Source: Massilia sp. BJB1822 (GTDB lineage: Bacteria; Pseudomonadota; Gammaproteobacteria; Burkholderiales; Burkholderiaceae_D). Taken from it: a stretch of 64,000 nucleotides of DNA. The DNA is taken from contig NZ_JABWEB010000023.1 of the NCBI RefSeq assembly GCF_013369485.1, positions 1 through 64,000 on the forward strand. The letters are read 5' to 3'. Positions 8,666-17,871 of this stretch are shown here, one piece after another (position 1 is the first letter of the stretch; every line of letters begins with the position of its first letter). The translations under genes were made by a program, and so were the position numbers. The notes under the pieces are model-generated. The model was not told the DNA's origin, did not search any database, and saw nothing but the letters and a program-made list of their open reading frames with translations.

Positions 8666-10288
8666 ATGAACGCGACCATGCTTTCCGATTCCCCCGCCAC
8701 CGTCTTGGCCCTTGGCGCAGGCGCCGCCATGCTGGGCGCCTCCAGCAATGCCATGGCCGCCGTCTCCGATGCCGATGCCGCCCGTTTCCTGGCCCAGGCC
8801 AGCATGGGCGCCAGCCGCGCCCAGATCGCCCAGGTGCAGTCGCTGGGCTATGCCGGCTGGCTCGATGCGCAATTCGCCATGCCGGCCAGCGGCTGGCGCT
8901 GGGATTGGCTGGTGGCCAAGGGCTTCAACGCCATCACGTATAAAAACTCGGAAGCGGGCTTCGACCCCGCCGTCTGGCGCAAGCTGATTTCATCGCCCGA
9001 CACGCTGCGCCAGCGCGTCACGCTGGCCCTGTCCGAAATCCTGGTGACTTCGATCAGTGGCCTGGTGGGTTCCGGCTGGCGCCAGTTTTCCGCCGCCGCG
9101 TATATGGATCTGCTGGAAGCGAACGCCTTCGGCAATTACCGCACTTTGCTGGGACAGGTTTCCACCAGCGCCGCCATGGGCCAGTACCTGACCTATCGCG
9201 GCAGCCGCAAAGCCAATCCCGTGACCGGCGCCCATCCCGATGAGAACTATGCGCGCGAGCTGATGCAGCTGTTCACCATCGGCCTGGTGCAACTGAACCA
9301 GGACGGCACGCCGCAGACCGGCAAGGGCGGCACGCCGCTCTACACCTATACCCAGGAAGACATCAGCGGCCTGGCGCGCATCTTCACCGGCTGGGATTTC
9401 GACCTGGCGGGCGGCGACACCAGCACGCCCGATTTCCTGCGCCGTCCCATGCAGCAGATCGCGGCGCGCCATGAAAGCGGCGCGTCCAGCTTCCTCGGCA
9501 AGAGCGTGCCGGCGGGGCTGGGCGGGGCCGATGCCTTGAACGCGGCGCTCGACATCATCTATGCGCATCCGAACGTTGGCCCCTTCATCGGCCGCCAGCT
9601 GATTCAGCGTCTGGTGTGCAGCAATCCCAGTCCAGCCTATGTGTGGCGGGTGGCGGCCGCCTTCAATAACGATGGCACGGGCGCACGCGGCAATCTGCGC
9701 GCCGTCGTCAAGGCCGTGCTGCTCGATCCGGAAGCGCGGCGCAGCGATGCGGCAGCGCCGGGCCAGGGGAAGCTGCGCGAACCCATGCTGCGCTTCCTGG
9801 CCTGGGCGCGCGCCTATGAAGCGAAGTCGGCCAGCGATGCCTGGGCCGTCGGCAATACCAGCGACCCGGCCAGCAAGCTGGGACAAAGCCCGCTGCGCTC
9901 TCCCTCGGTGTTCAACTTCTTCCGTCCCGGTTATGTGCCGCCCAATAGCGGCATCGCCAGCGCCGGCCTGGTGGCGCCGGAATTCCAGATCGCCAATGAA
10001 ACCTCGGTGGTCGGCTATGTGAACTTCATGCAGCGTGCCGTTTCCGGCCGTCTTGGCGACCTCGCTCCCGACTACGCGTCACTGATGCCGCTGGCCGAAA
10101 ACGGCAACGCCTTGCTGGCCGAGATCAATACCGTGCTGGCCGCGGGCCAGCTGGGCGAGGAATCGCAAGCCTTGATCGTGGGCGCCATCAATGCCATGGC
10201 GCGCGGCACGGATGCGGCGCGTCTGAACCGTATTCGCGCCGCCCTGACGCTGGCGCTGGCCGCGCCCGATTTCGTCGTTCTCAAGTAA
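8666..10288 (+). CDS. DUF1800 domain protein
   Basis: A 540-residue protein with a short hydrophobic N-terminus (ATVLALGAGAAMLGASSNAMA) that may be a signal. The DUF1800 body begins SDADAARFLAQASMGASRAQI and includes NYARELMQLFTIGL and SPSVFNFFRPGYVPP. These proteins usually precede a DUF1501 gene, as here, 9 bases away. The pair is probably exported. The biochemical function is not established. Confidence 0.9.
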   Translation: MNATMLSDSPATVLALGAGAAMLGASSNAMAAVSDADAARFLAQASMGASRAQIAQVQSLGYAGWLDAQFAMPASGWRWDWLVAKGFNAITYKNSEAGFDPAVWRKLISSPDTLRQRVTLALSEILVTSISGLVGSGWRQFSAAAYMDLLEANAFGNYRTLLGQVSTSAAMGQYLTYRGSRKANPVTGAHPDENYARELMQLFTIGLVQLNQDGTPQTGKGGTPLYTYTQEDISGLARIFTGWDFDLAGGDTSTPDFLRRPMQQIAARHESGASSFLGKSVPAGLGGADALNAALDIIYAHPNVGPFIGRQLIQRLVCSNPSPAYVWRVAAAFNNDGTGARGNLRAVVKAVLLDPEARRSDAAAPGQGKLREPMLRFLAWARAYEAKSASDAWAVGNTSDPASKLGQSPLRSPSVFNFFRPGYVPPNSGIASAGLVAPEFQIANETSVVGYVNFMQRAVSGRLGDLAPDYASLMPLAENGNALLAEINTVLAAGQLGEESQALIVGAINAMARGTDAARLNRIRAALTLALAAPDFVVLK

Positions 10289-10297
10289 GGAGCCATC

Positions 10298-11698
10298 ATG
10301 AGCCGTTCGAGCACGATGAATGCGTCGCGCCGCGCTTTTCTGCAAAGGGCGTCGGCCCTTTCCGTGGCCGGCGTGGCCGCGCCTTGGGCGTTGAACCTGG
10401 CGGCGCTGGCCGAGGCTTCGGCCGCCACCGCCAGCGATTACAAGGCCATAGTCTGCGTCTTCCTGTATGGCGGCAACGACTACGCCAATACCGTCGTGCC
10501 TTACGACGCCAACAGCTATAACGCCTACTACAATCTGCGTCCCAAGCTGGCGCTGGCGCGCGACGGCCTGGCCGCCACCTTGCTGAACCCCGCCAGCGCG
10601 CCGGCCGATTCCAGCGGCCTGCTGCGCCAATATGCGCTGGCGCCCCAGCTCTCGCCGCTGCTGCCGCTGTTCGATACGGGCAAGATGGGCGTGCTGCTGA
10701 ATGTCGGGCCGCTGATCCAGCCCACCACCAAGCAGCAGTATCTGGCCAAGTCGGTGCCGCTGCCGCCCAAGCTGTTTTCGCACAACGACCAGCAATCGAT
10801 CTGGCAATCCTCTGCGCCGGAAGGGGCGGTTTCGGGCTGGGGCGGGCGCATCGGCGACCTGTTCGAGGCGGGCAATGGCAATGCCACGTTCACCTGCGTC
10901 AACGTGTCCGGCAATGCCGTCTATCTGGCCGGCCGTTCGGCCGTGCAGTACCAGGTGTCGAGCAGCGGGCCGGTGTCCTTCGATGCGCTGCAAAAGCCGC
11001 TGTTTGGTTCCACTGCCGCCAGCAGCGCTTTGCAGGCCATGCTCACCCAGCCGCGCGCGCATTTGCTGGAACAGGAATACACCCGCGTCACCAAGCGCTC
11101 CATCGACGCCAATGCCACGCTGAGCACCGCGCTGGCTAGCGCTCCGGCCATCAACACCGCCTTCCCGGCGTCGAACAGCCTGGGCGACCAGTTGAAGATG
11201 GTGGCGCGCATGATTGCTGCCTCCGGTTCGGTGGGGGCGAAGCGGCAGGTCTTCTTTGTGTCGCTGGGCGGCTTCGATACCCACGATGGCCTGAGCACCG
11301 TGCATCCGGGCCTGCTGGGCAGCGTGGCGAATGCGCTGTCGGCCTTTTACGCGGCGACGGTGGAACTGGGCGTGGCGGACAAGGTGACGACCTTCACCGC
11401 CTCGGATTTCGGCCGCACGCTGACGGTCAATACCGACGGCTCGGACCACGGCTGGGGCAGCATGCACTTCGTGCTGGGCGGCGCCGTGAAAGGGCGCAGC
11501 TTTTATGGCATTCCGCCGCTGGTGGCGAACAACGGCGCCGATGACGTGGGACAGGGACGGTTGCTGCCGACGACTTCCGTCGACCAGTATGCGGCAACGC
11601 TGGGGAGCTGGCTGGGCGTATCGGACAGCGCCTTGCTGACGCTGCTGCCCAACCTGGCCAATTACAATGCGTCGGCGCGCAGGCTGGGCTTCTTGTAG
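10298..11698 (+). CDS. DUF1501 domain protein with Tat signal
   Basis: A 466-residue protein with a twin-arginine motif (SRRAFLQ, Arg11-Arg12) followed by a hydrophobic stretch, so it is likely exported folded. The body has VFLYGGNDYANTVVPYD, FFVSLGGFDTHDGL and FTASDFGRTLTVNTDGSDHGWGS, hallmarks of the sulfatase/alkaline-phosphatase-like DUF1501 family. AAGGAG precedes the ATG. It forms a two-gene unit with the DUF1800 gene, suggesting a shared periplasmic task, perhaps on phosphate or sulfate esters (inference). Confidence 0.9.
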   Translation: MSRSSTMNASRRAFLQRASALSVAGVAAPWALNLAALAEASAATASDYKAIVCVFLYGGNDYANTVVPYDANSYNAYYNLRPKLALARDGLAATLLNPASAPADSSGLLRQYALAPQLSPLLPLFDTGKMGVLLNVGPLIQPTTKQQYLAKSVPLPPKLFSHNDQQSIWQSSAPEGAVSGWGGRIGDLFEAGNGNATFTCVNVSGNAVYLAGRSAVQYQVSSSGPVSFDALQKPLFGSTAASSALQAMLTQPRAHLLEQEYTRVTKRSIDANATLSTALASAPAINTAFPASNSLGDQLKMVARMIAASGSVGAKRQVFFVSLGGFDTHDGLSTVHPGLLGSVANALSAFYAATVELGVADKVTTFTASDFGRTLTVNTDGSDHGWGSMHFVLGGAVKGRSFYGIPPLVANNGADDVGQGRLLPTTSVDQYAATLGSWLGVSDSALLTLLPNLANYNASARRLGFL

Positions 11699-11715
11699 GA
11701 AGAAGGAGGGGAGGC

Positions 11716-12267
11716 TTAGCGCTGCAGCAGCATCGAGCGCACGATGCCTTCCTTGGCCAGCACATAATCGTGGCCGGCCAGCACGTAGTTGGTGTTGGGC
11801 TGCACCACCTTGATATTGACGAAGACCATATCGCTGGTTTCGGCATAGGAACCTACCACGATGGCCTGCGCCTTGTGCGTCAGCGCCACTTCGCCCAGCT
11901 CGCGCGTGAGCATCAGCTCGCCCTGGTTGCGCTTCATATAGATGCTGTTGCGCAGCTTCATTTCCAGCATCTTGCTGCCGCCTTGCGCCATGCGCGTGGA
12001 AATCTGCTCCGAAATCAGGCGCCCCAGGGTCGAAGTCTGCTCCAGCGCATCGATATTCACCACGGTCGCCATGATCACCGGCTTGTCGGCCTGCAGCTTG
12101 CCGGCCAGCTGGCGCAGCAGCGAATCGGCGGCATTGTAATTGGCGGCGACGAACTGGTTCGACGAGACGGTGTTGTAATTGGCTTCTTCTTTGGGCTGGT
12201 TGGCGCAGCCGGACAGCAGCAGGGGCAGGGCCAGAACGCTGGCGCAAAGGGCTTTAACAGGGCGCAT
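11716..12267 (-). CDS. FlgO-like outer membrane lipoprotein
   Basis: A 183-residue protein with a lipobox LLSGC (Cys21), so it is a lipoprotein. The central part (SLLRQLAGKLQADKPVIMATVVNIDALEQTSTLGRL) resembles the FlgO family, first described as flagellar outer-membrane proteins of Vibrio. Its start overlaps the stop of the upstream lipoprotein gene (TAATG), so the two are translationally coupled. Not near flagellar genes here, so a flagellar role is not claimed. Confidence 0.82.
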   Translation of the reverse strand: MRPVKALCASVLALPLLLSGCANQPKEEANYNTVSSNQFVAANYNAADSLLRQLAGKLQADKPVIMATVVNIDALEQTSTLGRLISEQISTRMAQGGSKMLEMKLRNSIYMKRNQGELMLTRELGEVALTHKAQAIVVGSYAETSDMVFVNIKVVQPNTNYVLAGHDYVLAKEGIVRSMLLQR

Positions 12268-12932
12268 TAGCGGTCTCCACGCAGTTTGTATTCCTTGATC
12301 ATGCCGCCGTCATACAGGGCGACATCGGCGTCGGCCACATAGTAGGCCGAGCTGGTGCGCGCCAGATAGCGGTACTGGTCGCTGACCGAGACCGTCACGA
12401 TCACTTCGGTTTTGGGCGTGGCGCCCGGCGCGAACTTGGCGCGGAACCACTGGTAGGCGTCGGCCGCCGCCACGGTGCTGACCAGGCCTACGGTGGGGTC
12501 GATATCGCTCAGCGCCCAGATGCCGGCCGCCAGCGCGGTCGGTTCGCCACGGTAGGTATATTGCGGACGGTTGGCGGCAAAGCTCACGGCCTGCACTTTC
12601 ACATCCACCTTCAGCGCGCCGGCCGGCGTCAGCGATACGGTATGGCCGGCATTCACCATCGACGTGATGAGATTGCTGGCCAGGGCTTGCTCGAATTCGG
12701 AGGCGCCGCTCTTCGGCTCAGCCACATAGAAGGGGCGCGGCGAACTCTTTTTCAGCTCGTTCGACAGACTCTTCTGCACATGGCGCGCGATCACGTCCCA
12801 GTGGGCGGCCGCCTGTAGCTTGGGTTGCTCGGTATTCGGGAAATTGGTCGCTACCGGCACCGGGGAATAGGGCATGGCGCAGCCGGCCAATGCGCAGGCG
12901 GCCATCAGGGCAGCAGCGGCTTTCACATCCAT
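12267..12932 (-). CDS. Lipoprotein partner of the FlgO-like protein
   Basis: A 221-residue protein with a lipobox ALAGC (Cys18). The mature part starts AMPYSPVPVATNFPNTEQPKL and has an Ala/Val-rich beta domain (EVIVTVSVSDQYRYLARTSSAYYV). A GGAGGAAAC ribosome site precedes the ATG. It is the first gene of a two-gene unit with the FlgO-like gene and is likely anchored in the outer membrane. Family not recognised with certainty. Confidence 0.8.
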   Translation of the reverse strand: MDVKAAAALMAACALAGCAMPYSPVPVATNFPNTEQPKLQAAAHWDVIARHVQKSLSNELKKSSPRPFYVAEPKSGASEFEQALASNLITSMVNAGHTVSLTPAGALKVDVKVQAVSFAANRPQYTYRGEPTALAAGIWALSDIDPTVGLVSTVAAADAYQWFRAKFAPGATPKTEVIVTVSVSDQYRYLARTSSAYYVADADVALYDGGMIKEYKLRGDR

Positions 12933-13037
12933 TGTTTCCTCCAGCTCGGTAAGTTCTTCATCCCGGCGAGTGTAACATGAATGTTTCTATTTGGAAATTG
13001 TTGCCGCCGGATTTGAGGCCCGGCGGCGACACTTGGA

Positions 13038-13487
13038 TCAGCGGCGGTTCTGCTTCATGGCCGACTGGATTTCGCGGTTGCTGTCGCGTTCCTTCTCGGT
13101 GGCGCGCTTGTCGTGCTGCTTCTTGCCCTTGGCCAGGCCGATCTCGCATTTCACGCGGCCGCCCTTGTAGTGCAGATTGAGCGGCACCAGGGTGTAGCCG
13201 GCGCGCTCGACTTTGCCGATCAGCTTGTCGATTTCTTGACGATGCAGCAAGAGTTTGCGGGTGCGCACGGCCTCCGGGTGGATATGGGTGGATGCCGTCG
13301 GCAGTGCGCTGATGTGCGCGCCGAACAGGTACAGTTCCTTGTCGCGGATGGTGACGTAGGCTTCCTTGATCTGCACACGCGTATCGCGGATCGCCTTGAC
13401 TTCCCAGCCTTCGAGCACGAGGCCCGCTTCATAGCGGTCCTCGATGAAATAGTCGTGAAAGGCTTTACGGTTATCGGCAATGGTCAT
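13038..13487 (-). CDS. smpB: tmRNA-binding protein SmpB
   Basis: A 149-residue protein that delivers tmRNA to stalled ribosomes. Characteristic stretches are [39 protein letters not shown] and the basic C-terminal tail ([19 protein letters not shown]). It is divergent from ratA-rnfH, a widely conserved arrangement. Normal length. Confidence 0.97.
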   Translation of the reverse strand: MTIADNRKAFHDYFIEDRYEAGLVLEGWEVKAIRDTRVQIKEAYVTIRDKELYLFGAHISALPTASTHIHPEAVRTRKLLLHRQEIDKLIGKVERAGYTLVPLNLHYKGGRVKCEIGLAKGKKQHDKRATEKERDSNREIQSAMKQNRR

Positions 13488-13571
13488 GAGTGGTAAATAT
13501 GCGCAGGTCGGTTAAACTACGGTTTTTCGCGCGGGGCGCGGCAATCCAACATCATAGCAAACGGTTACGCA

Positions 13572-14003
13572 ATGGCAGTAGTTCACAAGTCGGTATTTCT
13601 GGGATACAGCGCCGAACAAATGTTCGAGCTGGTCGCAAAGGTCGAAGATTATCCCAAATTTTTGCCCTGGTGTGGTGGCGTCGAGATTCGCGAGCGCAGC
13701 GAAGACAGCGTGGTGGCCAGCGTTGGCATCCATTATCACGGCATCCGCCAGCACTTCACGACCGCCAACAGCAACACCCGGCCCAGCCTGATCAAGATGA
13801 AGCTGGTCGACGGTCCTTTCAAGACCCTGGACGGCACCTGGACCTTCAAAGCCCTGCGCGACGACGCCTGCAAGGTCGAACTCGACCTGCACTACGAGTT
13901 TTCCAGCCGCCTGCTGGAACAGGTGGTCGGCCCCGTGTTCGGCATGATCGCCAACAGCATGGTCGATTCCTTCTGCAAGCGCGCCGAGACGGTGTATGGC
14001 TGA
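13572..14003 (+). CDS. ratA: RatA family START-domain protein (coenzyme Q-binding/ribosome association)
   Basis: A 143-residue polyketide-cyclase/START protein beginning MAVVHKSVFLGYSAEQMFELV with FLPWCGGVEI. E. coli RatA is reported to affect 50S subunit association, while Coq10-like relatives bind ubiquinone; which applies here cannot be told from sequence. It overlaps rnfH by 8 bases, and the pair lies head to head with smpB as in many proteobacteria. Confidence 0.9.
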   Translation: MAVVHKSVFLGYSAEQMFELVAKVEDYPKFLPWCGGVEIRERSEDSVVASVGIHYHGIRQHFTTANSNTRPSLIKMKLVDGPFKTLDGTWTFKALRDDACKVELDLHYEFSSRLLEQVVGPVFGMIANSMVDSFCKRAETVYG

Positions 14004-14280
14004 GAAAATCAAGATCAGCGTCTGCTACGCCCACCCCGAATCGGCCCTGCTGCGCGCCCTGGACGTGGACGAAGGCACGACCATCGGCCAGGCCATCGAA
14101 ATGAGCGGCGTGCTGCAGGACGCGCCCGAGATCAACCTCGTCACCATGGCCGTCGGCATCTACGGCAAGAAAAAGACCCTCGACACCGTGCTGCACGCGC
14201 GCGACCGCATTGAAATCTACCGGCCCCTGATCGCCGACCCCAAAGACGCCCGCCGCCGCCGCGCCCGCAAACCCGCCTGA
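13996..14280 (+). CDS. rnfH: RnfH family ubiquitin-fold protein
   Basis: A 94-residue beta-grasp protein (KIKISVCYAHPESALLRALDVDEGTTI, then IYGKKKTLDTVLHARDRIEIYRPL) ending in a basic tail. Family members pair with RatA in a proposed toxin-antitoxin-like or housekeeping couple, but the function is unsettled. The reading frame overlaps the end of ratA. A large palindrome follows the stop at 14290. Confidence 0.9.
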   Translation: MAEKIKISVCYAHPESALLRALDVDEGTTIGQAIEMSGVLQDAPEINLVTMAVGIYGKKKTLDTVLHARDRIEIYRPLIADPKDARRRRARKPA

Positions 14281-14289
14281 AGTCGCGCT

Positions 14290-14358
14290 GCCGGATGGCT
14301 GAGCCCGTGTCCACCTTGGGGTCTGACCCCAAGGTGGACACGGGCTCAGCCATCCGGC
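14290..14358. repeat. Perfect 69-bp palindrome (REP/BIME-like element)
   Basis: Two exactly complementary 34-base arms (14290-14323 and 14325-14358) flank a single centre base at 14324. The centre reads GGGGTCTGACCCC and the outer end GCCGGATGGC. It sits in the gap between convergent rnfH and the isomerase gene. There is no T-tract, so it is not a classic terminator. The GGGGTCTGACCCC core is remembered as common in intergenic repeats of Burkholderiales. Because of the symmetry, the same peptide start MAEPVSTLGSDPKVD reads out on both strands; it is not coding. Confidence 0.9.
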
Positions 14359-14365
14359 GGGCGGG

Positions 14366-15010
14366 TCAGCGGCGCTGGGCGAGGGGCGGCTGGGCGAGGA
14401 AAGCGGCGAGCTGGGCTTCGTCGATGCGCTCGCCGGCGATGCGGCGCAGCAGGGAGTCGATGCGGTCGGCGCCCCAGAAGAGTTCTCCCTGGTAGGCGAA
14501 GCTGGGCACGCCGAAGATGCCGGCGGCAATCGCTTGTTCCGTGTTGTCGGCCAGTGCTTGCTTAACGGCGGGCGTGCCGGCGGCGTCGAGCAGGGCGGCG
14601 CCATTCAGGCCGCAGCGGTCGGCGACGCCGGCAATGGCGGCGGCATCGTGCGGGTTCAGGCCATCTTCCCAGATGGCGGCAAACAGGGCGATGACGAAAC
14701 GCTTGCGCTCGCCGCTGTCGCCGATGGCGCTCGCCATGCGCAGAGCGGTGAGCGGATTGAAGGGATGACCAGGCGGCCCCACGAAGCGCAAGTCTTGTGC
14801 CTTGGCCTGGCGCATCACATCACGGAAAGTCAGTTCCTTTTTTGCCGGGATTTCAGCCGGGCCTTTCTGGCCGTGCGCATTGAGCATGGCGGCAAACAGG
14901 ATGGGCTGCATCTCCACGCGCACCCCAGACGCTTCGATGCGGGCGATGTGTTTGGTGGCCAGCCAGGCAAACGGGCTGATCGGGTCAAAGTAAAACTTTA
15001 CTGTCTCCAT
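14366..15010 (-). CDS. 2-hydroxychromene-2-carboxylate isomerase (DsbA-like, kappa GST fold)
   Basis: A 214-residue thioredoxin-fold enzyme with a serine where DsbA has its first cysteine (FYFDPISPFAWLA). The C-terminal GIFGVPSFAYQGELFWGADRID is characteristic. Such enzymes isomerise hydroxychromene carboxylate in naphthalene catabolism using glutathione, but many genomic copies have unknown substrates. No naphthalene genes are adjacent. It is followed in the same direction by nothing and convergent with rnfH. Confidence 0.9.
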   Translation of the reverse strand: METVKFYFDPISPFAWLATKHIARIEASGVRVEMQPILFAAMLNAHGQKGPAEIPAKKELTFRDVMRQAKAQDLRFVGPPGHPFNPLTALRMASAIGDSGERKRFVIALFAAIWEDGLNPHDAAAIAGVADRCGLNGAALLDAAGTPAVKQALADNTEQAIAAGIFGVPSFAYQGELFWGADRIDSLLRRIAGERIDEAQLAAFLAQPPLAQRR

Positions 15011-15020
15011 GCAGTCTCCC

Positions 15021-15809
15021 TTAAAAGTGGTTTTTCCATTCTCTTAGTGCAGCAAAGACTTCCAGCGGCGCGGCGCCATGCGCCAGTTTTCCCGCGCTAT
15101 GCAACTGGCCGGCGATGGCCGGCTCGCGGTAGCGCAGGAAGGGATTGGTGGCCTTTTCCAGGCCGATGGTGCTGGGGACGGTCGGCACGCCATGTTCGCG
15201 CTTCCGATTGTCGCTGACGACGCGCTCGCGCAGGGCGGCGTTGTCCGGCTCGGCCGCGCAGGCGAAGCGCAGATTGGACAGGGTGTATTCATGCGCGCAG
15301 TAGACCAGGGTGGCGTCGGGCAGGGCGGCCAGCTTGTCGAGCGAGGCGGCCATCTGCGCCGGCGTGCCTTCGAACAGGCGGCCGCAGCCGGCGGCGAACA
15401 GGGTATCGCCGCAGAATAGCCAGGGTTCGGCGCCTTCGCGCACATAGGCAATATGGCCTTTGGTGTGGCCCGGCACATCCAGTATCCGCAGGCGCAGGTC
15501 CAGTCCCGGCACCGTGATGACATCGCCATCGTCCAGCGCTTGCGTGACGGCGGCGATGCCGTCATGGCGCGGCCCAAACACCGGCACGCTGCCTTGCTGC
15601 AATAGCTGGGATACGCCACCGATGTGGTCAGCATGGTGGTGGGTGAGTAGAATGGCGGAGAGCGTCAGACCATGTGCGGCCAGCGCGGCCTGGACCGGCA
15701 GCGCGTCGCCCGGATCGACCACGGCGGCATGCCGGCCGTCATGGATGAGCCAGAGGTAGTTATCATTGAATGCAGGAACGGTCAGAACTTGGAGCGTGGA
15801 ATTGGTCAT
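15021..15809 (-). CDS. gloB: Hydroxyacylglutathione hydrolase (glyoxalase II)
   Basis: A 262-residue metallo-beta-lactamase-fold enzyme that splits S-lactoylglutathione to lactate and glutathione. The dinuclear metal motif THHHADH is at 56-62, with [10 protein letters not shown] and [13 protein letters not shown] further on. The start at 15809 gives the family-like [20 protein letters not shown]. An upstream ATG at 15836 would add nine residues but lies close to the predicted transcription start. Divergent from the methyltransferase, with 11 bases between the starts. Confidence 0.95.
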   Translation of the reverse strand: MTNSTLQVLTVPAFNDNYLWLIHDGRHAAVVDPGDALPVQAALAAHGLTLSAILLTHHHADHIGGVSQLLQQGSVPVFGPRHDGIAAVTQALDDGDVITVPGLDLRLRILDVPGHTKGHIAYVREGAEPWLFCGDTLFAAGCGRLFEGTPAQMAASLDKLAALPDATLVYCAHEYTLSNLRFACAAEPDNAALRERVVSDNRKREHGVPTVPSTIGLEKATNPFLRYREPAIAGQLHSAGKLAHGAAPLEVFAALREWKNHF

Positions 15810-15820
15810 AGGGCAGCGGC

Positions 15821-16597
15821 ATGGATAGTGCGACATCCGAAAAATCCATTATAGCGCTGGACGGTTGGCTGCAAACGCCGGCCGGCGCCTACGCGCGCGC
15901 CTGGGAGCAAGCCACGTTGGATGCCTTAACTGCTGATATCTTCGGCTTCAACGCGGTGCAGATCGGCACGCCGCAAATCGACGCGCTGGCGGCCAGCCGC
16001 ATGCCGAATAAATGGCTGGCCGACACGCGCGCGCGGCGCCAGCCCGGCGATGCGCGCCAGGTCGCCGTTACCTTCGACTATGCCGAGTTGCCGTTCGCCT
16101 CGCAGAGCCTGGACCTGGTAGTGCTGCCCCATGTGCTGGAATTTGCCGCCGAGCCGCACCAGGTCTTGCGCGAGGTCGAGCGCGTGCTCATTCCCGAGGG
16201 CAAGCTGATCATCTGCGGTTTCAATCCGGCCAGCCTGTGGGGCGTGCGGCGCGTGACCGGACGCATTACCGGCAGCCATTATCTGCCGCAGGCGGGCGAG
16301 TTCATCTCTATGCCCCGCATCAAAGACTGGTTAAAATTGCTGAATATGGAAGTCAGCAATGGCCATTTCGGCTGCTACGCCCCGGCGTGCCGCACCGAAA
16401 AATGGCTCAAGCGCTATGCCTTCATGGACCATGCCGGCGCCCGCTGGTGGCCCTATCTAGGCGCGGTGTATGCTGTGCAGGCCATCAAGCGCGTCAAAGG
16501 CATGCGCCTGATCGGCCCGGCGTGGAGCAAGAACCGGGCAACGGCCGCCGTGGGCGTGCCGGCCACAAATAAACATAGAGAACGGCAGGATGGATAA
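15821..16597 (+). CDS. SAM-dependent methyltransferase (type 11)
   Basis: A 258-residue class I methyltransferase. It has the acidic/hydrophobic motif [32 protein letters not shown] and then [16 protein letters not shown]. The glycine-rich SAM loop is weak (residues about 40-60). This gene regularly lies between gloB and rnhA in Burkholderiales. The substrate is unknown. It overlaps rnhA by 8 bases. The AGGGCAGCGGC upstream gives a modest ribosome site. Confidence 0.88.
   Translation: MDSATSEKSIIALDGWLQTPAGAYARAWEQATLDALTADIFGFNAVQIGTPQIDALAASRMPNKWLADTRARRQPGDARQVAVTFDYAELPFASQSLDLVVLPHVLEFAAEPHQVLREVERVLIPEGKLIICGFNPASLWGVRRVTGRITGSHYLPQAGEFISMPRIKDWLKLLNMEVSNGHFGCYAPACRTEKWLKRYAFMDHAGARWWPYLGAVYAVQAIKRVKGMRLIGPAWSKNRATAAVGVPATNKHRERQDG
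15848..15875 (-). promoter_or_regulatory. Candidate gloB promoter inside the methyltransferase gene
   Basis: On the minus strand, TTTGCA (15875-15870) and a perfect TATAAT (15853-15848) are 16 bases apart. Transcription would start near 15841, leaving about 32 bases before the gloB ATG at 15809. The promoter lies within the first codons of the divergent methyltransferase gene. Confidence 0.5.
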
Positions 16598-17030
16598 AGT
16601 AGAAATTTTCACCGACGGCGCGTGCAAGGGCAATCCCGGCATCGGCGGCTGGGGCGCCTGGCTGATTGCCGGCGAGGCCGAAAAGGAGCTGTTTGGTGGC
16701 GAGCTGAACACCACCAACAACCGCATGGAGCTGATGGCCGTGATCGAGTCGCTCAAGGCGCTGAAGCGGCCTTGCGACGTGGTGCTGCACACCGATAGCC
16801 AGTATGTGCAAAAAGGCATCAGCGAATGGATCCATGGCTGGAAGGCGCGCGGCTGGAAGACTGCATCCAAGGAGCCGGTCAAGAACGCCGACCTGTGGCA
16901 GGCGCTGGACCAGGCCCAGGCCATGCACAAGGTCGAATGGCGCTGGGTGCGCGGTCACAACGGCCATCCCGGCAACGAACGCGCCGACCAGCTGGCCAAT
17001 CGCGGCGTCGATACTGTGCGCCGCAAATAA
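16590..17030 (+). CDS. rnhA: Ribonuclease HI
   Basis: A 146-residue enzyme that cuts RNA in RNA-DNA hybrids. The catalytic acidic residues are visible as Asp9 ([13 protein letters not shown]), Glu47 (NNRMELMA), Asp69 (LHTDSQYV) and Asp133 (NERADQLAN). It overlaps the methyltransferase stop and precedes dnaQ, a common proteobacterial order. Confidence 0.97.
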   Translation: MDKVEIFTDGACKGNPGIGGWGAWLIAGEAEKELFGGELNTTNNRMELMAVIESLKALKRPCDVVLHTDSQYVQKGISEWIHGWKARGWKTASKEPVKNADLWQALDQAQAMHKVEWRWVRGHNGHPGNERADQLANRGVDTVRRK

Positions 17031-17098
17031 GCGCCGCCCCGGCCGGGCTTTGTTATACTGCCCGGCTTGCCTGATTCCTTCTTATACCGCACAGATCC

Positions 17099-17800
17099 AT
17101 GCGTCAAATCGTCCTCGATACCGAAACCACCGGCTTTAACCCGAAACTGGGCAACCGCATCGTCGAGATCGGCTGCGTCGAGCTGCATAACCGCATGCTC
17201 ACCGGGAATAATCTGCACTTTTACCTCAATCCGGACCGCGAATCGGAAGAGGGCGCGCTGGCCGTGCACGGCCTGACCACTGAGTTCCTCAGCGATAAGC
17301 CGCGCTTCCACGAGGTGGTGGAAGAGTTCCGCGAATACATTCGCGGCGCCGAGCTGATCATTCACAATGCGCCGTTCGACTTGGCCTTCTTGAACCACGA
17401 GTTCAAGATGATGAACCTGCCACCCTTCGACGGACACTATGGCAGCGTCATCGATACCCTGGTGCAGGCCAAGGAGATGCGCCCCGGCAAGCGCAATTCG
17501 CTGGACGCACTGTGCGACCACTTCGGCATCTCCAACGCCCACCGCAAGCTGCACGGCGCGCTGCTTGACGCGGAATTGCTGGCTGATGTGTACCTGGCGA
17601 TGACGCGCGGCCAGAACAGCCTGAGCATGGACGTTGAAGTCGAGGCAGCCGGTGGTGGCGTGCAGCTGGAGCATGTGGCGCTGGCCGATGTGCTGGTGCT
17701 GTCCGCCAGCGCCGATGAAGTCGCTGCCCACGAAGACTTGCTCAACGGCCTGGACAAGGCCGTGAAGGGCAGCTGCGTCTGGCGCGCGGCCGCCGCTTGA
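17099..17800 (+). CDS. dnaQ: DNA polymerase III epsilon subunit (3'-5' proofreading exonuclease)
   Basis: A 233-residue DEDDh exonuclease with Asp7 and Glu9 (VLDTETTGFNP), Asp94 (HNAPFDLAFL), His152 and Asp157 (LHGALLDAELLA). It proofreads within the replicase core. The ATG at 17099 gives the conserved MRQIVLDTETTG. The C-terminal stretch after residue 180 is the variable tail that contacts the alpha subunit. Confidence 0.96.
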   Translation: MRQIVLDTETTGFNPKLGNRIVEIGCVELHNRMLTGNNLHFYLNPDRESEEGALAVHGLTTEFLSDKPRFHEVVEEFREYIRGAELIIHNAPFDLAFLNHEFKMMNLPPFDGHYGSVIDTLVQAKEMRPGKRNSLDALCDHFGISNAHRKLHGALLDAELLADVYLAMTRGQNSLSMDVEVEAAGGGVQLEHVALADVLVLSASADEVAAHEDLLNGLDKAVKGSCVWRAAAA

Positions 17801-17832
17801 GTGCTTGTTTGCAATTAGTTTTATTTGACCCT

Positions 17833-17860
17833 TTTACTTTTTGTGATCGTCGTCTATAAT
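17833..17860 (+). promoter_or_regulatory. tRNA-Val promoter
   Basis: A perfect TATAAT at 17855-17860 lies 11 bases before the tRNA. The -35 is weak (TTTACT at 17833-17838, 16-base spacing). A better-looking TTGACC at 17825-17830 is too far away (24 bases). Confidence 0.6.
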
Positions 17861-17871
17861 AGTGCCACTTC

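Noticed and set aside
10079-12247. 722-codon minus-strand frame over DUF1501 and the lipoprotein gene
   Set aside because: It runs antisense to DUF1501 and in another frame of the lipoprotein; Arg/Gln/His-rich shadow.
14141-14495. Two short frames starting MAEPVSTLGSDPKVD on opposite strands
   Set aside because: They exist only because the 69-bp palindrome reads the same both ways.
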